From: Salinisphaera sp040361255
GTDB taxonomy: Bacteria > Pseudomonadota > Gammaproteobacteria > Nevskiales > Salinisphaeraceae
Length of the DNA: 64,000 nt
NCBI RefSeq assembly: GCF_040361255.1
Contig: NZ_APNG01000011.1
Span: forward strand, 62,001 to 126,000
Direction: 5' to 3'
In this document: piece after piece, positions 24,853 to 33,207 of the stretch
Layout: each line of letters starts with the position of its first letter
How positions within the stretch are numbered: position 1 is the first letter of the stretch
Translations under genes and position numbers: made by a program
The notes under the pieces: model-generated
Databases searched by the model: none
What the model saw: only the letters and a program-made list of their open reading frames with translations
Told to the model about the DNA's origin: nothing

Positions 24853-25875
24853 ATGTTGAAGAGACTCTCGCTGCCGCTCATGGCAGGCCTTGTCGTCGCG
24901 CTGAGCGGCTGCGGCCTGATCTACAAGCCCACCGGTCATGTGCTCGCACACTATTCGCAGGATGAAGTGGTGCCCTACGTGATCGGTAGCGGCGACCTCG
25001 ACCTGTCCGCCTGCGGCACCGGCATGGGCCAGCATCAACTGCTGGCGTCGTTCGGCCGCGTGATCGGCCGCCCCTCCAACGTATTGCTCAACACCAGCCT
25101 GCTGGCCGGGCTGTGCTCGGAAGCCGAGGCCCAGGAAGAACAGCTGCGCTTTGCGCGTGCACTGCGCGAGGGCAATACCGAAGAGGCGCGCGACGCGCGC
25201 GTCGAGTCTCAGCGGCTGTTCCGGCGCACCGCGCTGCGCCGTTATGCGGTATATCGCGACACGGTCGACGCTTTTGGCGAACTGGGCAACGGCGAATGCC
25301 CGTCGCTGGGCAACGATGTCGAGGAATTCGAATACATGGTCGGCACGCTGACGTCAGTGCAGGCCTTGTTGAGCGATATCCAGGCGTCGAGCAGTGTGGG
25401 CGTGCCGCAGGATGTGGCCGCGCGCGCCGGTCGGGCTACCGAGTGCATGGATAACGAAAAATGGTGGGGCGTTCCCAACGCGCTGCAGGCGGTGGTCTGG
25501 CTGAGCGTGCCGGGTACCGCGCCCGAGGGCAGCGATGCCTGGACGCAGCTGACCGAAGCGGCCGATTACGGCGAGTCCAAGGGTATGCCGATGGCCGCCA
25601 TGCTCTACGCCCTGGCGGGCTACGGCCAGTCCGACGAGGCCCGGGAAAAACAGGGTATTCGTCAGGTCGCCAAGATCTACAACGCCGGCGATGGCCCGCC
25701 GGATTACATGATCCTCAGTGAAGTCGCCTATGCCCAGGCGCTGTATCTGTCCGATCGCATCTGGACCCGCGAAACCGGCCAGCGCACGCCGTTTCTCGCG
25801 CTCGGCGATTTTCCGGGCGATGACGACAGCAGCGAATCCGATTCCAACTTCGATGCCGGCAGCTTCCTAGACTGA
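24853..25875 (+). CDS. lipoprotein of a TRAP-like transport operon
   Basis: 340-aa lipoprotein: signal peptide with lipobox ALSGCG (Cys about residue 20). The mature part is helical and acidic, with paired segments resembling TPR-like solenoids (EEQLRFARALREGNTEEARDAR; MPMAAMLYALAGYGQSDEAREK) and several Cys residues. It vaguely resembles TatT-type TRAP accessory lipoproteins, but I cannot assign it firmly. The tail is rich in Asp and Ser (DDDSSESDSNFDAGS). A strong AGGAGG precedes the ATG. Its stop overlaps the permease start by one base (TGATG), so translation is coupled. The location points to a periplasmic or outer-membrane partner of the transporter. Confidence 0.75.
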   Translation: MLKRLSLPLMAGLVVALSGCGLIYKPTGHVLAHYSQDEVVPYVIGSGDLDLSACGTGMGQHQLLASFGRVIGRPSNVLLNTSLLAGLCSEAEAQEEQLRFARALREGNTEEARDARVESQRLFRRTALRRYAVYRDTVDAFGELGNGECPSLGNDVEEFEYMVGTLTSVQALLSDIQASSSVGVPQDVAARAGRATECMDNEKWWGVPNALQAVVWLSVPGTAPEGSDAWTQLTEAADYGESKGMPMAAMLYALAGYGQSDEAREKQGIRQVAKIYNAGDGPPDYMILSEVAYAQALYLSDRIWTRETGQRTPFLALGDFPGDDDSSESDSNFDAGSFLD

Positions 25876-28010
25876 TGAGTGATCAAAACCTAGAGAGCGG
25901 ATCGACTGCACTCGATCCGCAAAGTGACGATTTGTCCACGAGCTACAGCGCGGCGCGTAACTGGCTGATCACCCTGCCGATCGCGGCGTTGCTGCTGCTG
26001 GCGATCCTGTTCGGCACGAGTGCCTTCATTCACGGCCAGCTGCTCAGCCTCGGCGGCGATGTCTGGCAGAACTACAACATGTTGCGCGTCGACATGGACG
26101 AGCCGTCGTGTAATCCGGATATGGATATCGACGCGCGTGTGGCCCAGAGTCAGTCCAGAGCTGCCAAGCCCGACGAAGACAGCCTGTTCGATGCAGGCCC
26201 CTCCGATCCGCAAGCCCTGCGCCGCTCGCTGGAAGCCCAGCGCGGCCAGTGTCGTGAAAGCTACGAGCGCTACGAATACAACCAGCGCATGACCTCGACC
26301 TCCACGCTGCGCGCCTTTCGCTCGCTCGAACTGGGCATGGGCCGTATCAACCAGATGGGTCAGGGCCTGCAAGCCTATATTCTGGTGCTGCTGATCATGC
26401 TCGGCGGCTTCGTGGCCCTGGCGCTCAACGAGCAGATCGCGCTGCGCATGCCCAAGTCACAGCTCGACTATCGGGTCAGCGCGGGTGCGCAGGTGGCCGC
26501 CAATCTGGCCATGGCCGTCAGCGGCTTCGTGTGGATGCGCCTGGACTCCGGTGGCGACTTCGGCCTGAACCTGGTGTGGCTGATCGGCTTTCTTGCCCTG
26601 GCAGCCGTAGCGGCATACCGGTTTTTCCGTATCCCCGCGAGCGCCACGCCGGGCGGTTCGTTCTTCCATGCCCAGCTGACCATCCCGCTGTATTGCTGGC
26701 TTGCGCTCATCAGCCTGCTGTATTTCTTCATCAGCGAAGGCTATATCGCCGGCCCGGCCATTCAGTTGACCAAGATGATCCGGTTTGCGGATCTGTATAC
26801 CGGCATCGGCCTGTATGTGTGGGTGGGCATGATGCTCAAGCACACCCGGATCGCCGAACTGCTGTTCGGGGTATTTCGCTCCTGGGAGATGCGCCCGGAA
26901 TTCATCGTCATCATCGTGGTGATCGCCTCCGCCTGGCCGACGGCCTACACCGGCGCGTCGGGCATTTTCGTGCTCGCAATTGGCGCCGTGATCTATCAGG
27001 AACTCCGGATCGCCGGCACCTATCGCCAGCTGGCGGTGGCCTCGACCGCGATGTCGGGCAGCATGGGCGTGGTGCTCAACCCCTGTCTGATGGTGGTGAT
27101 CATCGCCGCGCTCAACCGGCAGGTCACCACCGATCAGCTCTATGGCTGGGGTCTGTACGTGTTCGCGCTGAGCGCGACGCTGTTCACCGGCTTCGTCTAT
27201 CTCACCCGCAAGAGCCGCCCGCATCTGGCCACGCCCGATGACGCGTTGCCCGCTACGCACCGCGCACTCTTACCGATCATCCCGTATGTGGTGATCGCGG
27301 TCGCGGTGGTGCTCATCTACGCCAAGCTGCTCGGCCAGAGCTTCAACGAGTTCTCCGCGCCGGTGATCCTGCCGTTGATGATGATCGCCCTGCTCGGCTA
27401 TGACCGCTGGCGCGCACGCCGGCTCTACGACAAGGCCATCTATGCAGCCGATCGTGGTCAGGCGAAAGCCCCCGATCACGAACCGGCCGGTTTCTGGAAT
27501 GCCTTGCGCGCCTCTACCGCGGATACCTCCGTGTTGCTGGGCGCGCTGCTGATGCTGATGGTGCTGTCCATCGTCTTCGGCGGCGTGATGGAGCGCTCCG
27601 GCGTGATGGAGCTGTTCCCCGAAAACCTAGGCAACGTGTGGTACGCAACCGGCATTCTGGTGATTATGCTGGTGATCATCGGCATGATCATGGAGCCCTA
27701 CGGCGCCATCATTCTGGTAAGCGCGACGCTTGCACCGCTGGCCTACGACAACGGCATCAATCCAGTGCATTTCTGGATGATCGTGCTGGTCGCCTTCGAG
27801 CTCGGCTATCTGAGTCCGCCCGTGGCGCTCAACCAGCTGTTGACGCGCCAGGTCATCGGCGATGCCGAAATTCAGGCGGCCAAGGCCGAGGTGGCCAACG
27901 ACCCGAGTTTCTGGCGCCGCCACGAAGCATTGCTGTTGCCGATTACTGTGATGGGCTCCTCGCTGTTGCTGGTGGCCTTCATTCCGTTGATCTTCATGGC
28001 GCTGTTCTAG
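25875..28010 (+). CDS. TRAP-like large permease with fused small-subunit-type N-terminal half
   Basis: 711-aa polytopic membrane protein with about 16-17 hydrophobic segments. The C-terminal half is DctM-like: GALLMLMVLSIVFGGVMERSG, MEPYGAIILVSATLAPLAYDNGINPVHFWMIV and ELGYLSPPVALNQLL are typical of TRAP large subunits. The first about 250 residues hold one N-terminal helix, a periplasmic loop of about 100 residues (with three Cys) and further helices that could take the DctQ role. Classical TRAP permeases of DctM type have about 430 residues, so this is a distinct, longer subfamily. It is coupled to the lipoprotein upstream and followed by a periplasmic binding protein. The substrate is unknown. 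Confidence 0.82.
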   Translation: MSDQNLESGSTALDPQSDDLSTSYSAARNWLITLPIAALLLLAILFGTSAFIHGQLLSLGGDVWQNYNMLRVDMDEPSCNPDMDIDARVAQSQSRAAKPDEDSLFDAGPSDPQALRRSLEAQRGQCRESYERYEYNQRMTSTSTLRAFRSLELGMGRINQMGQGLQAYILVLLIMLGGFVALALNEQIALRMPKSQLDYRVSAGAQVAANLAMAVSGFVWMRLDSGGDFGLNLVWLIGFLALAAVAAYRFFRIPASATPGGSFFHAQLTIPLYCWLALISLLYFFISEGYIAGPAIQLTKMIRFADLYTGIGLYVWVGMMLKHTRIAELLFGVFRSWEMRPEFIVIIVVIASAWPTAYTGASGIFVLAIGAVIYQELRIAGTYRQLAVASTAMSGSMGVVLNPCLMVVIIAALNRQVTTDQLYGWGLYVFALSATLFTGFVYLTRKSRPHLATPDDALPATHRALLPIIPYVVIAVAVVLIYAKLLGQSFNEFSAPVILPLMMIALLGYDRWRARRLYDKAIYAADRGQAKAPDHEPAGFWNALRASTADTSVLLGALLMLMVLSIVFGGVMERSGVMELFPENLGNVWYATGILVIMLVIIGMIMEPYGAIILVSATLAPLAYDNGINPVHFWMIVLVAFELGYLSPPVALNQLLTRQVIGDAEIQAAKAEVANDPSFWRRHEALLLPITVMGSSLLLVAFIPLIFMALF

Positions 28011-28018
28011 TCGACGCC

Positions 28019-28041
28019 CCGGGGTCGCACCGCGGCCCCGG
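28019..28041 (+). terminator. intercistronic hairpin between permease and binding protein
   Basis: CCGGGGTCGC-ACC-GCGGCCCCGG forms a 10-bp stem with one G-U pair, without a T run. It may act as an attenuator or mRNA stabiliser, giving the binding protein a different expression level from the permease. Confidence 0.45.
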
Positions 28042-28094
28042 CCCATTCCGTTGAAAGTTCTGTAGTACAAAGACAACCCCGGAGGATACGACCC

Positions 28095-29141
28095 ATGCTG
28101 TCACGAAAAATGACGTCCTACCTGAGCGCCGCCGCGCTCGGCGCCGCCGCCCTGCTGGGCGGTGCACTGCAAACCGCCAGCGCCCAGCAAACCCGATCCC
28201 TGTGTATCTATGACCCCATCGGCGCCAACGGCTTCATCTATCAGTCGTTCCAGGACTATGTCGTGCAGGCGCGCGAATGGGGCATCAAGTTCAACACCCG
28301 CGCCTATACCGACGAAGCCGTCGCCGCCAACGACTTCAAGGCCGGCAAGTGCGACATGGCCGCGGTGACCGGTATTCGTGCCATTCACTTCGTCAAGTTC
28401 GCCGGCAGTCTCGACATGGCCGGCGGGCTGCAGACCTACGATCAGGAAAAGACCGCAATCAAGGTCATGTCCAGCCCCAAAGCCGCCGATCGCATGAGCG
28501 CAGATGGCTATGAAGTCGTCGGTGTCGTGCCGCTGGGCAAGGCCTTCCTGTTCTCCCGCGACAAGGCCTATCTGGAAAGCCTGGACACCATCGCCGGCAA
28601 GAAGATCGCCGTGATGTCGTACGACAAGCAGGCCTCGACGCTGGCCAATGTCGCGGGTGCTTCGCCGGTGGGCGCCTCGATTGCCTCCTTCGGGCCCATG
28701 TTCAACAACGGCAGTGTGGATCTCGCCTATGCCCCGTCGTTTGCCTACAACGCACTCGAGCTCTACAAGGGCCTGGGTGAAAAAGGCGGCATCGCCGACT
28801 TCGTGCTCGGCATGCTCTCGGGTCAGCTGATCATCCACGAAGACAAGTTCGACGACGGCTTTGGCCAGAAGTCGCGCAGCTGGGTGTTCAACAACATGTA
28901 CGACTCGACCATGCGTCGGGTGAAAAACGCCGACCAGGAAATCCCGGACAAGTACTGGGTACACATCTCGGGCGAACGCGATGCCAACTATCGCGAGATG
29001 TTCCGCGAAACCCGGCAGAAGCTCTGGGATCAGGAGTGGTACGACCACGACATGCAGCACATGCTCAAAAAGATCCGCTGCTCGAGCGATGCCGGCCTGG
29101 CCGAATGCAGTCAGGACAGCGAGGGCGGACCGGTCAACTGA
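28095..29141 (+). CDS. periplasmic solute-binding protein (DUF6091-like)
   Basis: 348-aa exported protein with a Sec signal peptide (MTSYLSAAALGAAALLGGALQTASA, cleavage about residue 30). The mature protein begins RSLCIYDPIGANGFIYQ and looks like a TRAP/TAXI-type binding fold: KAGKCDMAAVTGIRAIHF, FLFSRDKAYLESLDTIAGKKIAVMSYDKQA and GSVDLAYAPSFAYNALELYKGLG. I recall this as a family of putative solute-binding proteins with no known ligand. A Cys-containing tail (KIRCSSDAGLAECSQD) is present. GGAGG precedes the ATG. It ends the three-gene operon and is followed by a strong terminator, so it is likely the capture protein for the large permease. Confidence 0.82.
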   Translation: MLSRKMTSYLSAAALGAAALLGGALQTASAQQTRSLCIYDPIGANGFIYQSFQDYVVQAREWGIKFNTRAYTDEAVAANDFKAGKCDMAAVTGIRAIHFVKFAGSLDMAGGLQTYDQEKTAIKVMSSPKAADRMSADGYEVVGVVPLGKAFLFSRDKAYLESLDTIAGKKIAVMSYDKQASTLANVAGASPVGASIASFGPMFNNGSVDLAYAPSFAYNALELYKGLGEKGGIADFVLGMLSGQLIIHEDKFDDGFGQKSRSWVFNNMYDSTMRRVKNADQEIPDKYWVHISGERDANYREMFRETRQKLWDQEWYDHDMQHMLKKIRCSSDAGLAECSQDSEGGPVN

Positions 29142-29161
29142 TCGTCGCCATGGCGTTGCCA

Positions 29162-29196
29162 CCCGTCGCATGGTCACCATGCGGCGGGTTTTTTTT
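29162..29196 (+). terminator. rho-independent terminator of the TRAP-like operon
   Basis: A 12-13 bp stem (CCCGTCGCATGG / CCATGCGGCGGG, one G-U pair) is followed by eight T residues, 20 bp after the binding-protein stop. The remaining 285 bp to the symporter start show no gene or riboswitch that I can recognise. Confidence 0.9.
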
Positions 29197-29481
29197 GCCC
29201 GCTCGAACCGCAGGCCAAGCCGCAAGCCCTGCCCCGGTCATGGCCGTTAAGCGCGGCGCATCCACCCGCTGCGCGTTACGGCCACTTCGACCAATCGCGG
29301 TATGGCGTTCGCGCCGCGGCGGGCGTAGGCTCGATGACAAGCGCCATGGGGAAGGCGTTCGACTGGCATTCGATAACGCGTCGCAAGACACGCTGGCGTA
29401 ACAATTGCTTGCACACATCACCGGGTGGGACGCGACGACAAACGCGCCACGCTCGTCTATTCGATCAGGGGGAACCCGATA

Positions 29482-30942
29482 ATGGAATTCATTGAAACGT
29501 TGCGCGGCGCGATCTATGCCGTGATGACGCCGGTTAGCGATTTTGTCTGGACCTATATCCTGTTCTACCTGCTCTTCGGCGCCGGCATCGTTTTCACTGT
29601 CGCCACCCGCTTCATGCAGTTCCGCATGCTCGGGCATATGGTGAAAATCGCCTTCGACAGTCGTAGCAGTGATCAGGGCGTGAGCTCCTTTCAGGCACTC
29701 GCGACCTCACTGGCCGCCCGTGTGGGCACCGGCAACCTAGCTGGCGTGGCGCTGGCCCTGTGGGTGGGCGGGCCCGGGGCGGTGTTCTGGATGTGGATGA
29801 CCGCGCTCGTGGGTCTGGCCACCACCTTCATCGAATGTACGCTCGGCCAAGTCTACAAGATCCATTACGCCGACGGCGTCTATCGTGGCGGGCCGGCCTA
29901 CTACATCGAACGCGCGCTTGGTCAGCGCTGGATGAGCATCATCTTCGCGGTATTTCTCATCATCGCCTACGGTTTCGCGTTCTCCGGCGCCCAGGCCAAT
30001 ACCATCGCCAAGGGCATGCAGGGCGCTTTCAATGTCCCGACCTGGGCCACCGGTCTCGTACTGGTGGTGCTCGCCGGCATCGTCGTCTACGGCGGCCTGC
30101 GCTCGATTGCCAAGACCGCCGAAAAGATCGTGCCGCTTATGGCGATCGCCTATTTTCTGGTCGCGGTCTATATCCTGATCGCCAACTACGAACAGGTACC
30201 GGGCATGTTGGCGCTGATCGTGAAAAGCGCCTTCGGCTTCGGCCCGGCCGTCGGCGGCGCCGTGGGTTATACCATCAAAGTCGCCATGGAAAACGGCGTC
30301 AAGCGCGGCCTGTTTTCCAACGAGGCCGGCATGGGTTCCACGCCGAACGCCGCCGCCACTGCCGAGGTCAACCACCCGGCCGCCCAGGGCCTGGTGCAAT
30401 CGTTTGGCGTGATCGTGGATACGCTGATCATCTGCAGCTGCACTGCCGTGGTCATTCTTCTGTCGGGCGTATACGACAAGATGCTGGCCACTCAGACCGG
30501 CAGTGACTCCATGCAGGGTATCCAGCTCACCCAGGATGCCATGGCCGATCATCTGGGCAGCTTCGGGGTCGGGTTCATCGCCGTGGCGATCTTCTTTTTC
30601 GCCTACACCTCGATTCTGGCCAACTTCGCCTATACCGAAATCAATCTGGAATATCTCGCCGGCAAGTACCACAAGAAAGCCGTGACTATTCTGCGACCAC
30701 TGATTCTGGCGATGGTGATGATCGGCTCGGTGGCCACGCTGACCTTCGTCTGGGATTTCGCCGATCTGGCGATGGGCTTGATGGCAACAACCAACTTGAT
30801 CGCGATTCTGCTGTTATTGCCGATCGCCTTGCGCGTACTCAAGGACTACGAACGCCAGCGCGCCGAGGGCATCGACGAACCGGTCTTCCATCGTTCGGTA
30901 CTCAAGAACCCCGATCAGGTGGAACCGGGCATCTGGGACTAG
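29482..30942 (+). CDS. AGCS-family sodium/alanine (or glycine) symporter
   Basis: 486-aa inner-membrane carrier of the alanine/glycine:cation symporter family, with about 11 transmembrane segments. Characteristic blocks are FQALATSLAARVGTGNLAGVALAL, GGPGAVFWMWMTALVG, TFIECTLGQVYK, YRGGPAYYIERALG and NGVKRGLFSNEAGMGSTPNAAATAEV. These hold the Na+ and amino-acid sites of the family. The ATG at 29482 is chosen because AGGGGGAA lies 8-12 nt before it, and the N-terminal amphipathic helix MEFIETLRGAIYAV fits the family. It would import alanine or glycine with Na+, a fitting strategy in saline water. Two back-to-back perfect hairpins follow the stop. Confidence 0.92.
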   Translation: MEFIETLRGAIYAVMTPVSDFVWTYILFYLLFGAGIVFTVATRFMQFRMLGHMVKIAFDSRSSDQGVSSFQALATSLAARVGTGNLAGVALALWVGGPGAVFWMWMTALVGLATTFIECTLGQVYKIHYADGVYRGGPAYYIERALGQRWMSIIFAVFLIIAYGFAFSGAQANTIAKGMQGAFNVPTWATGLVLVVLAGIVVYGGLRSIAKTAEKIVPLMAIAYFLVAVYILIANYEQVPGMLALIVKSAFGFGPAVGGAVGYTIKVAMENGVKRGLFSNEAGMGSTPNAAATAEVNHPAAQGLVQSFGVIVDTLIICSCTAVVILLSGVYDKMLATQTGSDSMQGIQLTQDAMADHLGSFGVGFIAVAIFFFAYTSILANFAYTEINLEYLAGKYHKKAVTILRPLILAMVMIGSVATLTFVWDFADLAMGLMATTNLIAILLLLPIALRVLKDYERQRAEGIDEPVFHRSVLKNPDQVEPGIWD

Positions 30943-30952
30943 CCTTGCCCCC

Positions 30953-31005
30953 GGGCTCGACGGCATGCCCGTCGAGCCCGTTGACCTGGTGGTAGCCAGG
31001 TCAAC
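30953..31005. terminator. two adjoining perfect hairpins after the symporter gene
   Basis: GGGCTCGACGG-CATGC-CCGTCGAGCCC (30953-30979) is followed without a gap by GTTGACCTGG-TGGTAG-CCAGGTCAAC (30980-31005). Both stems are perfect. No T run follows, but the site lies between convergent genes, where a factor-dependent or bidirectional end is expected. Confidence 0.55.
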
Positions 31006-31027
31006 GGCCAGGAAACGACTAGAAAAG

Positions 31028-31234
31028 CTAAAGTACCTCGCGCCCCTGCCACTTCAAGGGCAGGCTTTCGTGGCTGGCGTTTTCGCGGGCGCGGGCGATG
31101 AGGGAGTCGAAATCCTCCGGGTTTTCCAGGACTTCCTGGATCCGGTCGGCATCATCGCCTTGCTGATCGGCGATCGCCTGCAATATTTCGACGCTGGTAT
31201 CGGTCTTTTCGCTGAGTTCGTTTAGATCGGTCAT
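31028..31234 (-). CDS. small hypothetical acidic protein
   Basis: 68-aa protein, MTDLNELSEKTDTSVEILQ at the start and LPLKWQGREVL at the end. It is acidic and helical with a basic C terminus; I know no function. The composition (many Asp, Glu, Ile) is protein-like, unlike spurious frames here, and the conserved-looking ending in a KW motif supports a real gene. The ribosome site is weak (AAGG 13 nt upstream). It converges with the symporter gene and lies 409 bp downstream of the lqsA end on the same strand, separated by hairpins, so it is probably transcribed alone. Confidence 0.55.
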   Translation of the reverse strand: MTDLNELSEKTDTSVEILQAIADQQGDDADRIQEVLENPEDFDSLIARARENASHESLPLKWQGREVL

Positions 31235-31523
31235 GGTCAGTCATTGCCTTGGCATGGCGTCGCTGTCACAAACAGCGACGCAAATCATCCCTCGCCGCTT
31301 AATTCTGCGACGAGGCGCACACGGCTGTTGTCGACGCCGCAACCAGCAAATGCAGGAATCAACCCGGGTTGAAAACGCCTGTGCAAACGCATGCACACCA
31401 GTGCCCGGCGCCAAGCAGCCGTCAAACCAGCCGATGCAGTCGGCTGGTGCAGTGCCGGACCATAACAACGTGGCGGGCCCGGATACATACGCACGATTAC
31501 GGGCAGCCGCCCCGCCCAACAAC

Positions 31524-31565
31524 AAACCCGCCGATACCCTCAGCGGGTTTTATCAGCGGGTTTTA
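31524..31565 (-). terminator. hairpin terminator downstream of lqsA, with duplicated arm
   Basis: AAACCCGC and GCGGGTTT (31524-31550) form an 8-bp stem with T-rich flanks on both strands. The arm CAGCGGGTTTTA is repeated 13 bp on (31541 and 31554), so either copy can pair. It lies in a 409-bp gap (31235-31643) without any gene I can support. Confidence 0.55.
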
Positions 31566-31588
31566 GACGACAACGCGCTCTGTATTTA

Positions 31589-31629
31589 TTGCGGCGCGCC
31601 GGCCCGCAAAACGGACCGACGCGCCGCAA
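31589..31629 (-). terminator. long GC-rich hairpin just after lqsA
   Basis: Perfect 10-bp arms TTGCGGCGCG / CGCGCCGCAA, with an inner six-pair stem containing one G-U pair, start 15 bp after the lqsA stop. The following sequence is A/T-rich but not a pure T run. Probably part of the lqsA transcript end. Confidence 0.5.
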
Positions 31630-31643
31630 GTCGCAAGTCGCAA

Positions 31644-32909
31644 TCAGGCCGCGTTCGCGCGTGCCACGGCGGCACACTTGCCGCCGCGTCGGGTCGAAGG
31701 CCAATTCGCCAGATCCACTTCCTCGCGTATCTCGCGACAGACATCGATCACGCGGTTGAGCTGCGCATAGCTGTGGCTGCAATTGACCGACAGCCGGATC
31801 AACGACCGCTTGGTGGCCGTGGCCGGCGCGCAGAAAACCGAACCGAATACGCCCCGCGATTCCAGCGCGTCGCGCAGGACGATGGTCTGCTCTTCGCGAC
31901 CGGCCTCGAGGGCAATCATCTGCGCCTGGCCGCTATCCACGTTGTAACCCAGCGCGTCCAGATGGCGACGCAAATACGCAGCGTTGGCGTGCAGCCGTTC
32001 ACGTTCGTTATCGGCGCCCTTGATCAGATCCAGCGTACGCGAGAGCGCAGCGATATCGTGCGGTAGCAGCGATGAACTGAAGATCGCCGGGAACGAGTTG
32101 TACTTGATGAACTGGCGCAGGCGCTCGCTACAGGCGATGACCCCGGCCCGTCCGGCAAAGGCCTTGGCCAGGCTCGCGGTCACGAAGTGCACCTGCGATT
32201 CCAGACCGAGTCCGGCCACCAGCCCCCGGCCCTGATCGCCGTGCGTACCCAGCGAATGCGACTCGTCCACGATGGTCACGCAGCCATGTCGGTTGGCAAC
32301 CGCCACGATCTCTTTCAGTGGCGCGACGCTCCCGGTGGTGCTATAGATCGAGTCGATCACGATGATGCCGGCACCATTGCGCTTGATCATGGTTTCCAGA
32401 TGCGAGGGGTCGTTATGGCGAAACGGCTTCCACTCGAGTCCTGCGCTGCGAACCCCCTCCCAGAGCGAGGCATGGGCGAACATATCGACATACACCGGCG
32501 TGCCAGGCGCGCCGATCGCCTGAATCAGCCCGACATTGGCCGCATAGCCGGACTGGCACAGCAGACTCGACTCCATGCGCATCCAGCGGGCCATACGCCG
32601 TTCGAGATGCAGCTGCGGGCTGTCGCCGTGCAGATACACGCCCGACATGACCACCGTATTGTCGGATGCGCGCAGACAATCAATCTGAGCCTGAATGACT
32701 TCCGGATGGTTGGCCAGATCGAGATAATCGTTGGTCACCATCAGAATGGAATCGGTGTCCGGCTGACGACCATGCATGATATGCCCGCCCTGCCAGGTCT
32801 TCTCGACGCGTTCACGAAAATAGTGATCGACGTGATGCTGGAGAAAGGCCGGCTCGGTAGCCGAGTGTGGGCGCAGCGAAGAGTAGCGCGATGTGTCGAA
32901 TTCGTTCAT
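31644..32909 (-). CDS. lqsA: alpha-hydroxyketone autoinducer synthase (LqsA/CqsA)
   Basis: PLP-dependent acyl-CoA transferase of the alpha-oxoamine synthase fold, 421 aa. LqsA and CqsA make LAI-1/CAI-1 type alpha-hydroxyketone (or amino-ketone) signals from an acyl-CoA and an amino-acid-derived substrate. Seen here are the CqsA-like N terminus HHVDHYFRERV, TNDYLDLANHPEVIQAQ, GSxYLHGDSPQLHLER-type block, VDESHSLGTHGDQGRGL (Asp215 for the PLP ring nitrogen) and the PLP lysine in TASLAKAFAGRAG (Lys249). Cytosolic. GAGG is 6 nt before the ATG. Housekeeping relatives (KBL, BioF) lack the CqsA-type N terminus; kinase and regulator genes next door support signalling. The tail is about 25 residues longer than usual. 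Confidence 0.92.
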   Translation of the reverse strand: MNEFDTSRYSSLRPHSATEPAFLQHHVDHYFRERVEKTWQGGHIMHGRQPDTDSILMVTNDYLDLANHPEVIQAQIDCLRASDNTVVMSGVYLHGDSPQLHLERRMARWMRMESSLLCQSGYAANVGLIQAIGAPGTPVYVDMFAHASLWEGVRSAGLEWKPFRHNDPSHLETMIKRNGAGIIVIDSIYSTTGSVAPLKEIVAVANRHGCVTIVDESHSLGTHGDQGRGLVAGLGLESQVHFVTASLAKAFAGRAGVIACSERLRQFIKYNSFPAIFSSSLLPHDIAALSRTLDLIKGADNERERLHANAAYLRRHLDALGYNVDSGQAQMIALEAGREEQTIVLRDALESRGVFGSVFCAPATATKRSLIRLSVNCSHSYAQLNRVIDVCREIREEVDLANWPSTRRGGKCAAVARANAA

Positions 32910-32995
32910 GGCAACCTCGTCTTGTATTGATATGGCGGTTCATTGCTTTGCGACGGCCGTTCGCGACCGCACGCGCAATTTTTAATTGAACTCTA

Positions 32996-33024
32996 TTTAT
33001 ATTAAATATCTGCGCCATACAAAA
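32996..33024 (-). promoter_or_regulatory. candidate lqsA promoter in an AT-rich patch
   Basis: On the minus strand TTTTGT and TATAAA are 17 bp apart, 87 bp upstream of the lqsA start. Two short symmetric sites overlap or adjoin it: ATTTA-TAT-TAAAT (32995-33007) and CAATT-TTT-AATTG (32977-32989). The AT-rich tract stands out in this GC-rich window and is a plausible control region. Confidence 0.5.
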
Positions 33025-33051
33025 TTGCGCCGCCGCAATAGCGGGCAATTT
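33022..33051 (-). terminator. hairpin between lqsR and lqsA
   Basis: Outer arms AAATTGC / GCAATTT enclose a CCGC-AATA-GCGG stem. On the minus strand the stem ends in a short T run (ATTTTG), 157 bp beyond the lqsR stop and directly before the candidate lqsA promoter. It suggests lqsS-lqsR and lqsA are separate transcription units. Confidence 0.5.
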
Positions 33052-33207
33052 CATATTTGCCAAGCCGATAGAAGCCAACCTTTGAAAGGATGTTTCAAAA
33101 GCGCAAGAAAAGAACGGTAACCGCACGCCGGCGGCGGCCTGAAAGCCCCGCCAGGCAAGCACGGACAGGCGATTGCGGTACCGGCGCCCGGGCGGCGCCC
33201 GAGGCGT

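Noticed and set aside
29197..29481. Glycine riboswitch before the AGCS symporter
   Set aside because: The gap is GC-rich with some pairing potential, but none of the conserved glycine aptamer segments was found.
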